From: Peribacillus saganii
GTDB taxonomy: Bacteria; Bacillota; Bacilli; Bacillales; DSM-1321
Reading direction: 5' to 3'
Assembly: GCF_003429095.1 (NCBI RefSeq)
Contig: NZ_QVTE01000010.1
Coordinates: 1 to 64,000, forward strand
DNA length: 64,000 nt
Below, piece after piece: positions 22,890 to 33,584 of this stretch. Made by a program: the position numbers and the translations under genes. The first letter of the stretch is position 1. The number at the start of each line of letters is the position of its first letter. The notes beneath the pieces were generated by a model. That model was not told the DNA's origin, searched no databases, and saw only the letters and a list, made by a program, of their open reading frames with translations.

Positions 22890-23765
22890 CTAACGTATTT
22901 CTGCAAATACCATCCGGTCCTTGCCGTTTATATCATATTCTACAGAGACCAACGCTTCTGGAAAAGTACTGCGCAGCATGTCAGCAACGCTTTCTCCCTG
23001 GCCAGCCCCGATTTCAAAACCTATAAGGCCAGGCTTCTTCACTACAAGCGGCAGCTCTTCCATAAAGCGCCAGTAAAAATCAAGTCCATCTTCACCTGCA
23101 AATAAGGCGCGATGCGGTTCGTGCCCGATTACGACCTCTGACATCCACTCCTTATCGTGAAGTGGAATATACGGAGGATTAGAAAGAATGATATCCAATG
23201 TTTGTTCTTTTTCGATGAACGGCTGCAGCAAATCACCGCGAATAAACCGGACATCCGCACCAAGGTCCCCAGCATTTTCCTTTGCTACCTCCAGAGATGC
23301 CTCCGAAATATCAGTTGCCGTTACATCAAGGGTTGGATGTTCCAGTTTCATCGTGATTGCAATCGCGCCGCTTCCTGTACCGATATCCACAAGGCTTAAT
23401 CCGTTTTTTCTGCCAAAAACAGAAGGGATTTTCCTTAGGATGTGAAAAATCAGTTCTTCCGTTTCAGGCCTTGGGATAAGTACTTCCCCAGTCACCTTAA
23501 ACTTACGGCCATAGAAATCTTCATGCCCAATAATATACTGGATCGGAGTACCCTTCACATGGAGCTCCACAGCTTCCTTAAACTTTACTTGAATTTGATC
23601 AGGAATTTCTGTGTGAAAATTAGCAAACAGACCTGATCTTTCCACTTGCAGAAAATGCCTCAGGAGGATTTCTCCTGCATTCTCATCCCGTTTTGACTCT
23701 TGTAAATAAGAAGAAGCCCAATTCAGGGCTTCATAAACTTTCCATCCGGAATTACTCATCAGCAT
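22890..23765 (-). CDS. prmC: Peptide chain release factor N5-glutamine methyltransferase
   Basis: PrmC methylates the Gln of the GGQ motif in release factors and thereby speeds peptide release. The 291-residue protein has an N-terminal helical domain (1-85), a SAM-binding loop [12 protein letters not shown] near residue 122, and the catalytic NPPYIP motif near residue 195. Its start overlaps the prfA stop (two candidate ATGs, ending at 23765 and 23759; no clear ribosome-binding site for either), so translation is probably coupled to its substrate gene prfA. Confidence 0.95.
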   Translation of the reverse strand: MLMSNSGWKVYEALNWASSYLQESKRDENAGEILLRHFLQVERSGLFANFHTEIPDQIQVKFKEAVELHVKGTPIQYIIGHEDFYGRKFKVTGEVLIPRPETEELIFHILRKIPSVFGRKNGLSLVDIGTGSGAIAITMKLEHPTLDVTATDISEASLEVAKENAGDLGADVRFIRGDLLQPFIEKEQTLDIILSNPPYIPLHDKEWMSEVVIGHEPHRALFAGEDGLDFYWRFMEELPLVVKKPGLIGFEIGAGQGESVADMLRSTFPEALVSVEYDINGKDRMVFAEIR

Positions 23766-24831
23766 TTTGAAGCTTGGAAGCTTGGTCCTCTAAAATAAGA
23801 GCATCAATTACTTCATCAAGCTTTCCTTCAATAACCTGATCCAGCTTTTGGATAGTTAAACCAATCCTATGGTCTGTTACACGGTTTTGCGGGAAATTAT
23901 AGGTCCTGATCCGTTCTGAACGGTCACCGGTCCCGACAGCAAGCTTCCTGTTCTCGTCATATTCAGCCTGTGCTTCCCGCTGAAACTTATCATATACACG
24001 TGCGCGCAGGATTTTCATCGCTTTTTCCCTGTTCTTAATTTGAGATTTTTCATCCTGCATGGAAACAGTGATCCCGGTAGGAAGGTGAGTCATGCGGACA
24101 GCTGACATGGTAGTGTTAACGCTCTGGCCACCCGCGCCGCTAGAAGCAAATGTATCGACACGTACATCTTTTTCATGGATGTCTACCTCTACTTCCTCCG
24201 CTTCAGGCAGTACAGCCACAGTTGCAGTGGAAGTATGGATACGGCCGCCTGATTCAGTTTCAGGGACACGCTGAACGCGGTGCGCACCATTTTCAAATTT
24301 AAGCTTGGAATAGGCTCCATTGCCATTGATCATAAAAATGATTTCCTTGAAACCGCCCAGACCTGTAGGATTCGCTTCCATAACTTCCGTCTTCCAGCCC
24401 TGTGCCTCGGCAAAGCGGCTATACATACGGTAAAGGCTTCCGGCAAACAGCGCAGCTTCATCACCGCCTGCAGCACCTCGGATTTCCATGATTACGTTCT
24501 TATCATCATTTGGATCCTTTGGAATTAGGAGGATTTTCAGCCTTGCCTCAAGCTCTTCCATCCGTTCTTCGAGCTCACTTACTTCTTCTTTAACCATTTC
24601 ACGCATATCGGCATCCAGCTTCTCATCAAGCATTGCCTTTGCATCTTGGAATTGTTCACGGACAGTTTTGTATTCCTTATAGGCCATCACAGTGTCCTGG
24701 ATGCCTGCCTGCTCTTTCGAATATTCTCTTAGTTTGTTCGAATCATTAATGATTTCAGGGTCACTTAATAATTCATTTAATTTTTCATATCTATCTTCAA
24801 CTGCTTGCAGACGATCTAACACAGTATTCAC
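23752..24831 (-). CDS. prfA: Peptide chain release factor 1
   Basis: RF1 (359 residues) reads UAA and UAG and triggers hydrolysis of peptidyl-tRNA. The GGQ motif is in [12 protein letters not shown] (about residue 233), and the codon-recognition motif PxT is seen as PTG in [10 protein letters not shown] or, more likely, in the upstream domain around [10 protein letters not shown] (about residue 190). Length and domains are normal. prmC follows with a 14-base overlap. Confidence 0.97.
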   Translation of the reverse strand: MNTVLDRLQAVEDRYEKLNELLSDPEIINDSNKLREYSKEQAGIQDTVMAYKEYKTVREQFQDAKAMLDEKLDADMREMVKEEVSELEERMEELEARLKILLIPKDPNDDKNVIMEIRGAAGGDEAALFAGSLYRMYSRFAEAQGWKTEVMEANPTGLGGFKEIIFMINGNGAYSKLKFENGAHRVQRVPETESGGRIHTSTATVAVLPEAEEVEVDIHEKDVRVDTFASSGAGGQSVNTTMSAVRMTHLPTGITVSMQDEKSQIKNREKAMKILRARVYDKFQREAQAEYDENRKLAVGTGDRSERIRTYNFPQNRVTDHRIGLTIQKLDQVIEGKLDEVIDALILEDQASKLQNADE

Positions 24832-24902
24832 CTCGTAATTTTATCCATAACATATATTATAGTATAGGTGAATAAACAACGTCAAAAACATTCGGGATAA
24901 CC

Positions 24903-25361
24903 TTAGCTGCCGTTTTCTTCGAGATTCACTTTTACGTTATATCTTGGCAAAGCCTTTATCAGCATCCATTGCAGGCGGGCTTGTTCACGGTTCCGTTCCT
25001 GATGGCCTTCAAAGGTTCCTTTCTTATGGACTGTGACTGTCATATCCCTGCCATTTATCCATACGGCTCCTGCCTCATAACCTGTTTGGCGGTTGATAAC
25101 ATCCTTCGCCTTTGTTGCCGAATCCTCAAGCGTAGGGTTATTGTCGCCTGACAAATTGAGCATATTCGGGTTTTCCTCCGAAGGCAATTCGCCGGCAGGA
25201 TCCTGCAGGTCGGCATCATTGCCATTCCTTGCGTTTTCATTTGAAATGGTGCGGACTCCATCCTGATCATGAAACTTTGTATTAATAGATTCATTTTTTG
25301 TATTGCATGCGCCGAGAGTTAAAACCGCAGCTAACGTAATGAAAAATAAGATTCTTTTCAT
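24903..25361 (-). CDS. YhcN/YlaJ-like sporulation lipoprotein
   Basis: The 152-residue precursor has a lipoprotein signal peptide ending in the lipobox LGAC (Cys19). After a polar, disordered stretch (20-75) comes a domain with TKAKDVINRQTGYEAGAVWINGRDMTVTV (split motif, about 83-111) and a C-terminal AKALPRYNVKV-like segment, resembling the YhcN/YlaJ sporulation lipoproteins found in spore membranes. AGGAGGTGT precedes the ATG. The family call is from pattern memory and needs a profile search. Confidence 0.72.
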   Translation of the reverse strand: MKRILFFITLAAVLTLGACNTKNESINTKFHDQDGVRTISNENARNGNDADLQDPAGELPSEENPNMLNLSGDNNPTLEDSATKAKDVINRQTGYEAGAVWINGRDMTVTVHKKGTFEGHQERNREQARLQWMLIKALPRYNVKVNLEENGS

Positions 25362-25413
25362 CTATACACACCTCCTGTTGTTTATCCTTTCCAAACAAAC
25401 AAGATGGTATAAC

Positions 25414-25615
25414 GAAAAACGTAAGGGCCCTGACAAAGGAAGAACCGCTAACTTCGCCACATCCTGTGGCAGCGCCGTTCTGGCCCACATCGTGTGGGCC
25501 TCCAGCAAGCATAAGACAAGCGCTGACAGAAGGCGCTTTTTGCCTTCCGAAGCGATTCAAGGTTGCGATGGACTTGATCGCAGCACAGGGTTGTGACGGC
25601 TCTTGGTCACAACAG
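25414..25615 (+). repeat. Dispersed intergenic repeat, copy 4 with hairpin module (tdk-lipoprotein)
   Basis: The left part GAAAAACGTAAGGGCCCTG runs into GGAAGAACCGCTAACTTCGC, then the CATAAGACAAGCGCTGACAG hairpin core and two hairpins of the GTTGCGAT type. The last is GTTGTGAC...GTCACAAC, a compensated variant. The right end is absent. With the tdk terminator it fills the 326-base gap. Confidence 0.8.
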
Positions 25616-25643
25616 AATAAAGTTTCAAACTATACCACCAAAT

Positions 25644-25683
25644 AAAAAAACTGCCCAAAGACATTGTATTGTCTTCGAGCAGT
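25644..25683 (-). terminator. Terminator downstream of tdk
   Basis: AACTGCCCAAAGACA (from 25649) pairs with TGTCTTCGAGCAGTT (to 25683), and a T run follows on the minus strand. Confidence 0.9.
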
Positions 25684-25687
25684 TATA

Positions 25688-26308
25688 TTATCGGAGTTTC
25701 ATTATGTCGGAAGGCTTTTGGATTCTTTCGCCCTTTCCGGGTACTTGATGATGATGCCTGCAGCGTGGCTCATATGCCTCTGAAGCCCCTACCAAGATAA
25801 CGGGATCATCAAAGGAGGCTGGAGCCCCATTTATCAGGCGCTGCGTTCTGCTCGCCGGAGAGCCGCAGACCGCACATACCGCCTGTAGCTTGGTCACAGA
25901 TTCAGCCAGAGACAGAAGGGCGGGCATAGGACCGAATGGTTCTCCGCGGAAATCCTGATCCAAACCGGCAAGTATAACCCGATACCCACTATCCGCAAGA
26001 TGCTGGGCAACTTCTATAATTTCTTCATCAAAGAATTGAACTTCATCAATTGCAATGATGTCCAACCCTTCCTCAAGATTCGCGAAAATATCAGTCGAAA
26101 GGGCAACCGGTTTTGCCATTACAGAATTTCCGTTATGAGAAACAACAGATTCTTCCGCATATCTGTTATCGAGGACCGGTTTAAACACCGCGATGTTTTG
26201 TTTAGCAAATTGCGCAAGGCGCACCCGCTTTATCAATTCTTCAGATTTACCGGAAAACATACTGCCGCAGATTACTTCAATCCAGCCGGTTTGTTTCATT
26301 ACGTACAC
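25688..26308 (-). CDS. tdk: Thymidine kinase
   Basis: The type II thymidine kinase (206 residues) phosphorylates thymidine for salvage. Walker [11 protein letters not shown] (about residues 16-25), the Asp-Glu motif [12 protein letters not shown] (about 91-102), [11 protein letters not shown] and a zinc site with CAVCG near residue 148 and RCRHHH near 185 are visible. The GTG ending at 26308 has GAAGGGAG upstream at good spacing; the ATG three codons later does not, so GTG is preferred, giving an N-terminus MYVMKQTGW similar to B. subtilis Tdk. Confidence 0.96.
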   Translation of the reverse strand: MYVMKQTGWIEVICGSMFSGKSEELIKRVRLAQFAKQNIAVFKPVLDNRYAEESVVSHNGNSVMAKPVALSTDIFANLEEGLDIIAIDEVQFFDEEIIEVAQHLADSGYRVILAGLDQDFRGEPFGPMPALLSLAESVTKLQAVCAVCGSPASRTQRLINGAPASFDDPVILVGASEAYEPRCRHHHQVPGKGERIQKPSDIMKLR

Positions 26309-26466
26309 GAAACGGTCTCTCCCTTCAGAACGCTTATCAATATTAATAGGTCAAAAACCACACTTGCTATTCAATCACACTAAAGCTTCCCTGCTATCAG
26401 AAAATTTATCCTTAGCAGCCTATCGGCTTTTATGTAATGTTTGGTTTTTAAATATATCCAAAGAAC

Positions 26467-26565
26467 AAAAAGTGCAAGCGCCCTGGTTAGCCCGGACAAG
26501 CATAAGACAAGCGGTGACAGAAGGCGTCTTTTGCCTTCCGAAGGGCTGGGCGCTGGAGCTAGAGT
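26467..26565 (+). repeat. Dispersed intergenic repeat, copy 5, short complete form (rpmE-tdk)
   Basis: Only about 100 bases: left end AAAAAGTGCAAGCGCCCTGG, the core hairpin CATAAGACAAGCGGTGACAG with AGGCGTCTTTTGCCTTCC, and right end GGGCTGGGCGCTGGAGCTAG. Both ends are present, so this looks like a minimal unit. It occupies part of the 369-base gap 26309-26677; a single perfect DnaA box (TTATCCACA, 26583-26591) and the rpmE terminator follow. Confidence 0.85.
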
Positions 26566-26621
26566 TAGATAAACTACTTCCGTTATCCACAACTCTTAAT
26601 TTTTATAATTTCCTTAACAAA

Positions 26622-26660
26622 GAAAAAAACAGGCAAGATAGACTTTACCTTGCCTGTTTT
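26622..26660 (-). terminator. Terminator downstream of rpmE
   Basis: AAACAGGCAAGATAGAC pairs with TTTACCTTGCCTGTTT (26628-26660), with T-rich sequence on both sides, so it may act in both directions. Confidence 0.9.
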
Positions 26661-26677
26661 TGCAGTAGTTATTGATA

Positions 26678-26890
26678 TTATTGTTGTTGTTGCTTAATGC
26701 CGTATTTTTTGTTGAAACGGTCTACACGTCCGCCAGCCTCAGCGAACTTTTGACGGCCAGTATAGAATGGGTGGCACTCAGAGCAAGTCTCAACGCGTAC
26801 CTCATTTTTAACAGAACCAGTTTCAAATGTATTACCGCAAGCACAAGTTACAGTAATTTTTTTGTAATTTGGATGAATTCCAGCTTTCAT
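26678..26890 (-). CDS. rpmE: 50S ribosomal protein L31 (zinc-binding type)
   Basis: The 70-residue protein begins [16 protein letters not shown] and has the zinc ligands of the C+ form: CxC in TCACGNTF and CxxC in [11 protein letters not shown]. Zinc-replete cells use this form, while a paralogue without cysteines replaces it under zinc limitation in B. subtilis. AAGGAG nine bases before the ATG ending at 26890 decides the start; an ATG three codons upstream touches that site. Confidence 0.96.
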   Translation of the reverse strand: MKAGIHPNYKKITVTCACGNTFETGSVKNEVRVETCSECHPFYTGRQKFAEAGGRVDRFNKKYGIKQQQQ

Positions 26891-27087
26891 TCTTTTCATC
26901 TCCTTCCGCCCTGAATCATTCGAGACAGAGTTATATACTGCAATGCGGGAAACTTGTTCCTCGCAGATTTAATAAGAACACATTGTCTTTATTATAGCGA
27001 CTGGGACAATGAAATGCAAGTATTTTTCCCAATAGATTGTCAAATGCTTGATCTTTTAAACAGGGGGTAAAAAGCAGTCGCTAGTAC

Positions 27088-28377
27088 TTACGTATTGCTG
27101 CGCTTTGCTCCACCGGCTGTTACTGCCTTCATTTCTTCTTCAAGCTTGCTGAAGAAATCTTCATTGCTCTTTGTTTGTTTTAGTTTACGCAAGAACTTCT
27201 CAGCAAAATCATGGGTATCTGACATAGTTTTACGGATTGCCCACAGCTTGTCCAGGTGGTCTTTCTGGATAAGAAGCTCTTCTTTCCTTGTGCCGGATCT
27301 TCTAATGTCGATAGCAGGGAAGATGCGTCGTTCAGCAAGGGCCCTGTCAAGATGAAGCTCCATATTTCCAGTACCTTTGAATTCTTCATAAATTACATCA
27401 TCCATACGGGAACCTGTATCCACAAGGGCTGTCGCCAGGATGGTCAGGCTGCCGCCTTCTTCAATATTCCTTGCAGCCCCGAAAAACCGTTTAGGCCTGT
27501 GGAATGCTGCAGGATCGATCCCTCCGGAAAGAGTTCTTCCGCTTGGCGGGATAACTAAATTATATGCTCTTGCAAGACGAGTAATGCTGTCCATCAGGAT
27601 TATCACATCACGCTTATGCTCAACAAGGCGCATGGCACGTTCAAGCACCAATTCAGCTACCTTAATATGATTTTCAGGCACTTCATCAAAGGTAGAGCTT
27701 ACAACATCCCCTGCAACCGAACGCTCAATATCGGTTACTTCCTCGGGACGTTCATCGATTAAGAGAACGATCAGCTCAGCTTCAGGATGGTTTGTTGTAA
27801 TGGAATTGGCAATTTCCTTTAACAACATCGTCTTACCTGCTTTAGGCGGTGCAACGATCAATCCACGCTGTCCAAATCCAACAGGAGAAATAACATCCAT
27901 AATCCGGGTGGATACACTTTTATGTCCTGTTTCAAGCTTGATTTGCCTGTTCGGATATAGTGGCGTCAAGCCTGGGAAATGCACCCGCTCCTTCGCAGAT
28001 TCAGGATCATCGCCATTTACCGCTTCTACGTGCAAAAGCCCGTAATAACGTTCGTTCTCCTTCGGAGGCCTAACCTTACCGGATACTTTGTCTCCATTCC
28101 TTAAATCAAATCTCCGAATTTGGGATGCAGAAATATAAATATCCTCAGAACTTGGAGAATAATTGATTGGACGCAAGAAGCCAAATCCTTCAGACGGAAT
28201 GATTTCCAGTACACCTTCCATAAACAGAAGGCCATCCTGTTCAGCCTGGGCTTTTAAAATCGCAAATATCAATTCTTTTTTGGAAAGCTTGCTGTAATAG
28301 GAAACTTTGTATGTACGTGCATGTTCATACAAATCCTTAAGCTTCATGTTTTCTAAATTAGAAATAGTTAAACTCAT
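27088..28377 (-). CDS. rho: Transcription termination factor Rho
   Basis: Rho (429 residues) is the hexameric RNA helicase that ends transcription. The N-terminal helix-turn ([19 protein letters not shown]) is followed by the RNA-binding cold-shock fold with [10 protein letters not shown] (about residues 62-71), the Walker A loop [10 protein letters not shown] near residue 177, and Walker [17 protein letters not shown] near residue 260. The start ATG ending at 28377 has only a weak GTGGTG upstream; a longer frame to 28413 is possible but less like the family. Confidence 0.96.
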   Translation of the reverse strand: MSLTISNLENMKLKDLYEHARTYKVSYYSKLSKKELIFAILKAQAEQDGLLFMEGVLEIIPSEGFGFLRPINYSPSSEDIYISASQIRRFDLRNGDKVSGKVRPPKENERYYGLLHVEAVNGDDPESAKERVHFPGLTPLYPNRQIKLETGHKSVSTRIMDVISPVGFGQRGLIVAPPKAGKTMLLKEIANSITTNHPEAELIVLLIDERPEEVTDIERSVAGDVVSSTFDEVPENHIKVAELVLERAMRLVEHKRDVIILMDSITRLARAYNLVIPPSGRTLSGGIDPAAFHRPKRFFGAARNIEEGGSLTILATALVDTGSRMDDVIYEEFKGTGNMELHLDRALAERRIFPAIDIRRSGTRKEELLIQKDHLDKLWAIRKTMSDTHDFAEKFLRKLKQTKSNEDFFSKLEEEMKAVTAGGAKRSNT

Positions 28378-28629
28378 TATGACACCACACTTTATAAAAT
28401 TAAGAAGCAGCATCCATCAAAAATAAGTCTGAATGGATGAAATGGAAAACTCACCCTAGTCCTGGTGGAAAACGGCTATTTTCATATGAAACTAAGAAAG
28501 GAATTTTTCATTCTTAAAAAAGTAAAGAAGAAATAATTGAAGGCTTTCTTGGAGTTTAAATGAAGAAAATATAAAAACAAATTTTATTTTACTTTCTTTC
28601 AGGTAATTATTCAACTTAAATATTTTAAC

Positions 28630-28756
28630 AAAAAGCGCAGGCGCCCTTCTAGAAAGGAACGTCGACTAAGTTCTGGCACGTCCTGTGCGCAGGGGCTTTA
28701 TTTTCCTGCGAAAAAAAAGTTGCTGGGAACTGGAGCTAGACATCTTTACTTGATAA
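28630..28756 (+). repeat. Dispersed intergenic repeat, copy 6 (glpX-rho)
   Basis: Left end AAAAAGCGCAGGCGCCCTTC, core GGAACGTCGACTAAG and CACGTCCTGTGCGC, then GGGGCTTTATTTTCCTGCG and right end GTTGCTGGGAACTGGAGC. The terminal arm GGGAAC no longer pairs with GCGCCC. The 541-base gap 28378-28918 also contains a rho leader hairpin (CATCCA 28412-/TGGATG -28440) and the glpX terminator. Confidence 0.85.
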
Positions 28757-28782
28757 AATTGTTTAATTTCTTATCTAGCAGG

Positions 28783-28807
28783 AAAAAGCGAGCGCCTATT
28801 CGCTCGC
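28783..28807 (-). terminator. Probable terminator downstream of glpX
   Basis: GCGAGCG (28788-28794) and CGCTCGC (28801-28807) form a GC-rich stem with a six-base loop and a short T run on the minus strand. It lies about 110 bases after the glpX stop. Confidence 0.8.
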
Positions 28808-28918
28808 CCCGCCAGCACCTTCCTTATCAAAATATCCACTTTTAAAGGAATTGAAACACAGGAAGGCTTAATTTATTTAAAAGCAACTAATTTTCAGAAG
28901 AATTTTGGCTTAATGAGT

Positions 28919-29881
28919 TTAACGCATAACAAGATTTGGCTTTTTTTGAAGACTATGCCTTCCATCTATGAACCGGACAGTTCCTGATTTTGCTCGCATG
29001 ACAAGAGAGTGCGTCTCCCCGTATGTGCCTTTAAACTGAACGCCGCGCAACAGTTCTCCATCTGTAACACCGGTAGCAGCGAATATCGCGTCATCACCCC
29101 GGACAAGGTCTTCCATCCTTAATACCCTTTGGACATCTATGCCCATCTTCAGGCAGCGTGCCAGCTCTTCTTCGTTTTGCGGAAGCAGCTTTCCCTGAAT
29201 TTCACCACCAAGGCATTTCAGTGCTACAGCTGCAAGAACTCCTTCCGGTGCTCCACCCGAACCGAATAAAATGTCGACACCTGTTTGGTCAAAGGCGGTA
29301 TTGATCGCTCCGGCCACATCGCCATCATTGATCAGTTTTATCCTTGCACCTGCTTCTCGCAGTTCCTTAATAATCTTTTCATGGCGCGGCCTGTTCAAAA
29401 CAGTGGCGACCACATCCTCAATATCCTTATTTTTCGCCTTCGCTACAGCTTTTAAGTTATCAATTACCGAAGCATTTATATCAATTTGTCCAACTGCTTC
29501 AGGACCTACAGCAATTTTATCCATGTACATATCGGGGGCATTCAGGAGATTCCCATGATCGGCAACGGCCAGGACAGCCAGGGCATTCCATCCTCCAGAT
29601 GCGACAATGTTTGTCCCCTCTAACGGATCAACTGCAACATCTACTCGCGGTCCGTATCCAGTTCCCAGTTTTTCACCGATATAAAGCATAGGTGCCTCAT
29701 CCATTTCGCCTTCACCAATCACAACGGTACCTTTCATCGGAACCGTGTCGAAGACATCCCGCATAGCGGAAGTAGCCGCACCGTCAGCCTCATTCTTTTT
29801 GCCTCTACCCATCCATCGGGCCGATGCAAGGGCAGCACCTTCCGTAACTCGTACAAGCTCCATTGATAAGCTTCTCTCCAT
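28919..29881 (-). CDS. glpX: Fructose-1,6-bisphosphatase class II (GlpX)
   Basis: This metal-dependent phosphatase (320 residues) catalyses the gluconeogenic step from fructose 1,6-bisphosphate to fructose 6-phosphate. Metal and substrate motifs visible are [15 protein letters not shown] (about residues 57-71), VDPLEGTN (about 85-92) and the [16 protein letters not shown] stretch near residue 190. GAGGAGGAAC precedes the ATG. Fba and tal lie nearby, so four sugar-phosphate genes cluster. Confidence 0.95.
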   Translation of the reverse strand: MERSLSMELVRVTEGAALASARWMGRGKKNEADGAATSAMRDVFDTVPMKGTVVIGEGEMDEAPMLYIGEKLGTGYGPRVDVAVDPLEGTNIVASGGWNALAVLAVADHGNLLNAPDMYMDKIAVGPEAVGQIDINASVIDNLKAVAKAKNKDIEDVVATVLNRPRHEKIIKELREAGARIKLINDGDVAGAINTAFDQTGVDILFGSGGAPEGVLAAVALKCLGGEIQGKLLPQNEEELARCLKMGIDVQRVLRMEDLVRGDDAIFAATGVTDGELLRGVQFKGTYGETHSLVMRAKSGTVRFIDGRHSLQKKPNLVMR

Positions 29882-30039
29882 ATATGTTCCTCCTCAATAC
29901 ACAGCATCACACTATATTCTAATATCCGCTAATAGTGTAACACATTAAAGGAAATATTGTAACATAATAAAATAGCGCCAGAGCTTTTTCTATCAAAATG
30001 CTTTCATTCAGACAGGCTGCAACCCAATAATTTAAAGAC

Positions 30040-31323
30040 CTAATTCTTGAGTTGCTCTACTTCTTCCGCTGTCATTTTTTCGCGCCAAATAGTGGCACCT
30101 AGTCCATTTAGTTTCTCCACCAAATTGCTGTAGCCTCTGTCGATATGTTCAAGGCCAGTTACTTCCGTAAGCCCTTCTGCCATCAAACCCGCCACCACCA
30201 GGGCCGCTCCCGCTCTAAGGTCGCTGGCTTTTACCTTTGCTCCCTGGAGCTGGGATGGGCCATTGATAATGGCAGACCTTCCCTCTACTTTAATATTGGC
30301 GTTCATGCGGCGGAGCTCATCGATATGTTTAAAGCGGGCACCATAAATCGTGTCAGTTACAACACTTGAACCAGAAGCTTTTGTGAGCAATGAGGTGAAT
30401 GGCTGCTGTAAATCCGTAGGAAACCCTGGGTAAACCAGAGTCTTAATATCAACAGCTTTAAATTTGGAGCCAGGGGAAACAAATATCTGGTCATCTCCAG
30501 TTTCAACATTTACTCCCATTTCCCTAAGCTTCGCAGTAACAGATTCCAAGTGTTGTGGAATGACATTGTCAACTACAATGCCTTCACCAACAGCTGCAGC
30601 AAGAATCATAAACGTGCCAGCCTCAATACGGTCAGGAATAATGGTGTGCCGGCAGCCATGGAGATGTTCCACACCATCTATACGGATGATATCAGTACCC
30701 GCACCTTTAATATTAGCTCCCATATTTGTCAGCAACGTTGCAACATCTATTATTTCTGGCTCCTTTGCTGCATTCTCGATGATTGTCCTGCCTTTTGCCT
30801 TAACGGCAGCAAGCATAATGTTAATTGTTGCCCCAACACTTACGACATCCAGATAAATACGCGCACCTCTTAGCTCGTCCGCTCGAAGGTAAATAGCTCC
30901 CTGTTCGTTTGTGATCTGTGCCCCAAGTGCTTCGAATCCTTTGATATGCTGGTCAATCGGGCGAGGCCCTAAATGGCAACCGCCTGGTAGGCCAATTACC
31001 GCTTTTTTGAATCTGCCAAGCATGGCCCCCATTAAATAATAAGAGGCTCTCAATTTTTTAACACGGCCATTTGGAAGCGGCATTGATATCATCCGGCTAG
31101 GATCAACGGACATTTCATCGCCATCAAGTGATACTGTTCCGCCAATTTCCTCCAAAAGCCCCTTTAGAATTTCAACATCAGAAATAATAGGGAGTCCTTC
31201 AATTTTAACGGGAGAATCAGCCAGAATTGTTGCAGGAATCAGCGCTACCGCACTATTTTTAGCACCGCTTACACGAATGCTTCCCTTTAATGGGTATCCG
31301 CCGGAAATTTTAAGTTTTTCCAT
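30040..31323 (-). CDS. murA: UDP-N-acetylglucosamine 1-carboxyvinyltransferase
   Basis: MurA (427 residues) transfers enolpyruvate from PEP to UDP-GlcNAc, the first committed step of peptidoglycan synthesis. The catalytic Cys lies in [15 protein letters not shown] (about residue 117), the fosfomycin target. The N-terminal [11 protein letters not shown] with the conserved Lys-Asn pair is at residues 17-27. GGAAGGGAG precedes the ATG ending at 31323. Position between tal and glpX corresponds to the second copy, murAB (murZ), of B. subtilis; a murAA copy would be expected elsewhere. Confidence 0.95.
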   Translation of the reverse strand: MEKLKISGGYPLKGSIRVSGAKNSAVALIPATILADSPVKIEGLPIISDVEILKGLLEEIGGTVSLDGDEMSVDPSRMISMPLPNGRVKKLRASYYLMGAMLGRFKKAVIGLPGGCHLGPRPIDQHIKGFEALGAQITNEQGAIYLRADELRGARIYLDVVSVGATINIMLAAVKAKGRTIIENAAKEPEIIDVATLLTNMGANIKGAGTDIIRIDGVEHLHGCRHTIIPDRIEAGTFMILAAAVGEGIVVDNVIPQHLESVTAKLREMGVNVETGDDQIFVSPGSKFKAVDIKTLVYPGFPTDLQQPFTSLLTKASGSSVVTDTIYGARFKHIDELRRMNANIKVEGRSAIINGPSQLQGAKVKASDLRAGAALVVAGLMAEGLTEVTGLEHIDRGYSNLVEKLNGLGATIWREKMTAEEVEQLKN

Positions 31324-31540
31324 AACAAACTCCCTTCCACGCAAAGCAGTTTAGAGTATATTTCAATAAATACCTTTTAAGGTATTATTTCCCAATAAAA
31401 GGCATCATATTTTCGACATGTTTCCTATCTATTTTTATAGTTTACACAAAAATGTGAAAGTCATGTAGAAATATGGAAAAAAAATAAAAATAGGTCATAG
31501 GTAACACAAATCCCATAATAAGGAACGGCAATTATAGGAT

Positions 31541-31569
31541 AGGAGGCTGCAATGTAATTACAGCCTCCT
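31541..31569. other. Hairpin in the tal-murA gap
   Basis: AGGAGGCTG (31541-31549) and CAGCCTCCT (31561-31569) pair perfectly around an 11-base loop. No T run follows on the minus strand, so terminator function is doubtful. The rest of the 366-base gap holds a repeat remnant (31591-31640) and AT-rich sequence without further features. Confidence 0.6.
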
Positions 31570-31590
31570 CCTAATTCATTTTATTATTTA

Positions 31591-31640
31591 CGCTGAAAGA
31601 AGCTGCGGCACGAGTTCCTTGCGCTAGATCTGTACATAAA
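31591..31640 (+). repeat. Degenerate fragment of the dispersed repeat
   Basis: The stretch GCTGAAAGAAGCTGCGGCAC, then GAGTTCCTTGCGCTAGATCT followed by GTAC, resembles the end of the family (TTCCTTG and GCTAGACATCTGTAC). Only this fragment is recognisable. Confidence 0.45.
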
Positions 31641-31689
31641 ACTACTCTTTTACACTGCGTATGCGTGGAAACTATCTTTCAGGGTGCAC

Positions 31690-32340
31690 TTAAGATTCTG
31701 ATCTCGACTTCCAGTCTGCCAGGAAGGCTTCGATGCCTTTTTCCGTGAGCGGATGATTGAACAGCTGCAGGATGACTTTATAAGGAATAGTTGCTATATG
31801 AGCCCCTTTTAATGCTGCTTCCGTCACGTGCATTGGATGGCGGATAGAGGCCGCGATAATTTCCGACTCAATTCCGTGGATTGCAAAAATATCTGCAATA
31901 TCAGAAATAAGCTGAAGGCCGTTAAAGCCTATATCATCCAATCTTCCAAGGAACGGGGAGACATATGTGGCTCCAGCTCTTGCAGCAAGCAGAGCCTGGT
32001 TGGCACTAAAAATAAGAGTGACATTCGTTTTAATTCCATCTTTAGTCAAGGCTGCAACAGTTTTTAATCCATCGGGAGTCATTGGTACCTTAATAGTAAT
32101 GTTTGGAGCGATCTCTGCCAGCTCCCTTGCCTCTTTCATCATGCCCTCATGGTCGAGAGAAATAACTTCAGCACTGACCGAGTCTTTTACAAGTGAAGTG
32201 ATTTCTCTTAAGCGATCATGGAAAGATACACCCTTTTCCTTTGCCACCAAAGAAGGATTTGTTGTTACCCCTGCTAAAATTCCTAAAGCGTGTGCTTCGC
32301 GGATCTCATCCATATTTGCCGTATCAATAAAAAATTTCAT
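31690..32340 (-). CDS. tal: Transaldolase / fructose-6-phosphate aldolase family (TalC)
   Basis: The short-type transaldolase (216 residues) belongs to the non-oxidative pentose phosphate pathway. The beta-barrel motif [12 protein letters not shown] (about residues 24-35), the Schiff-base Lys in [13 protein letters not shown] (about residue 84) and the barrel strand [11 protein letters not shown] are visible. GGAGGAATT lies before the ATG ending at 32340; the frame extends to 32388 without support. It forms a unit with fba, 99 bases downstream of it, with a hairpin between. Confidence 0.94.
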   Translation of the reverse strand: MKFFIDTANMDEIREAHALGILAGVTTNPSLVAKEKGVSFHDRLREITSLVKDSVSAEVISLDHEGMMKEARELAEIAPNITIKVPMTPDGLKTVAALTKDGIKTNVTLIFSANQALLAARAGATYVSPFLGRLDDIGFNGLQLISDIADIFAIHGIESEIIAASIRHPMHVTEAALKGAHIATIPYKVILQLFNHPLTEKGIEAFLADWKSRSES

Positions 32341-32396
32341 CCTAATTCCTCCACTCCACCTATTATTTAAATATTCTATAAAATGCAAGTAAAATG

Positions 32397-32419
32397 AAAC
32401 CGCCTCATTAGGCGGTTTC
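32397..32419 (-). terminator. Hairpin/terminator between fba and tal
   Basis: GAAACCGCC and GGCGGTTTC form a perfect nine-base-pair stem with a five-base loop; the minus strand continues ATTTTACTTG. It may end or reduce transcription between fba and tal. Confidence 0.8.
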
Positions 32420-32439
32420 CATATTTCTTTTTATAATAA

Positions 32440-33297
32440 TTAAGCTTTTCCAGCAGAGCCGAATTCACGGATCTTTCCAATAACAGTGTCTTTAATTGCG
32501 TCACGGCCTGGCCCGATGTATTTACGCGGATCGTACACTTCCGAATTGCTGTTTAATACTTCACGGACTGCGTTTGTGAAGGCAATTTGGTTTTCAGTGT
32601 TTACATTGATTTTAGAAGTTCCCAAAGAAATAGCCCTATCGATATCAGCTTTTGGAATTCCAGTTCCTCCATGAAGAACTAGCGGTATGTTTGTTAGATC
32701 GCGTACTTCTTCCATTTCTTTGAAACCTAGGTTAGGCTCCCCTTTGTATGGTCCATGAACAGAGCCCAGTGCAGGTGCGAAGCAGTCAACTCCTGTGCGT
32801 TTGACCAATTCTTCACATTCTTTCGGATCAGCATAAATAACGCCATCTGCAATTACATCATCTTCCTGACCGCCAACCACACCAAGCTCTGCCTCTACAG
32901 AAACACCTTTTGAGTGTGCAAACTCGACAACCTTTGAAGTAGTTTCAATGTTTTCTTCTAATGGATGGTGAGAAGCATCAATCATAACTGATGTGAAACC
33001 AGCCTCAATCGCTTCCTTGCACTTATCGAAGCTAGAACCATGATCCAAATGAATGGCAACAGGCACTGTAATTTTCATGTCTTCCAACAGGCCTTGCACC
33101 ATCATAACAGTGGTCTTGAAACCGCCCATATGACGTGCTGCACCTTCTGAAACTCCAAGGATTACAGGGGATTTCTCCTGTTCTGCAGCCGCTAGAATAG
33201 CCTGAGTCCATTCCAGGTTATTGATGTTAAATTGGCCGACCGCATATTTGCCTTCCAATGCTTGATTTAGCATGTCTTTCATTGATACTAAAGGCAT
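32440..33297 (-). CDS. fba: Fructose-bisphosphate aldolase class II
   Basis: This zinc aldolase (285 residues) splits or forms fructose 1,6-bisphosphate. The catalytic and metal residues are visible in [14 protein letters not shown] (about residues 79-92), the [11 protein letters not shown] loop (about 135-145), [24 protein letters not shown] and KINVNTENQ. The family call is firm; the gene order fba-tal-murA-glpX is shared with B. subtilis. Confidence 0.96.
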   Translation of the reverse strand: MPLVSMKDMLNQALEGKYAVGQFNINNLEWTQAILAAAEQEKSPVILGVSEGAARHMGGFKTTVMMVQGLLEDMKITVPVAIHLDHGSSFDKCKEAIEAGFTSVMIDASHHPLEENIETTSKVVEFAHSKGVSVEAELGVVGGQEDDVIADGVIYADPKECEELVKRTGVDCFAPALGSVHGPYKGEPNLGFKEMEEVRDLTNIPLVLHGGTGIPKADIDRAISLGTSKINVNTENQIAFTNAVREVLNSNSEVYDPRKYIGPGRDAIKDTVIGKIREFGSAGKA

Positions 33298-33584
33298 GTT
33301 CGTTCCTCCTTATAGTGGATAATGCTCTGCAAATCGCAGTATCTCTTTTAGAATAATCCCTCAAAAATAAGACTGCTATACACCAGTCTAAGAAGAGGTT
33401 ATGTAATTCACCTTTAGCATATCAGTACAAGAAAGAATCGGCAAGAATTTCACTTATTTGAAATGAATTTGGAATTTACGAGAATTATGCAGAAGTAGAG
33501 TAGTTATCCCATTCCGAATGGATTTCCCTATGATAATCTTCTTACTGCTCCTGTGGCTAAAAAAAAATCCCCATTAACGCAAAA

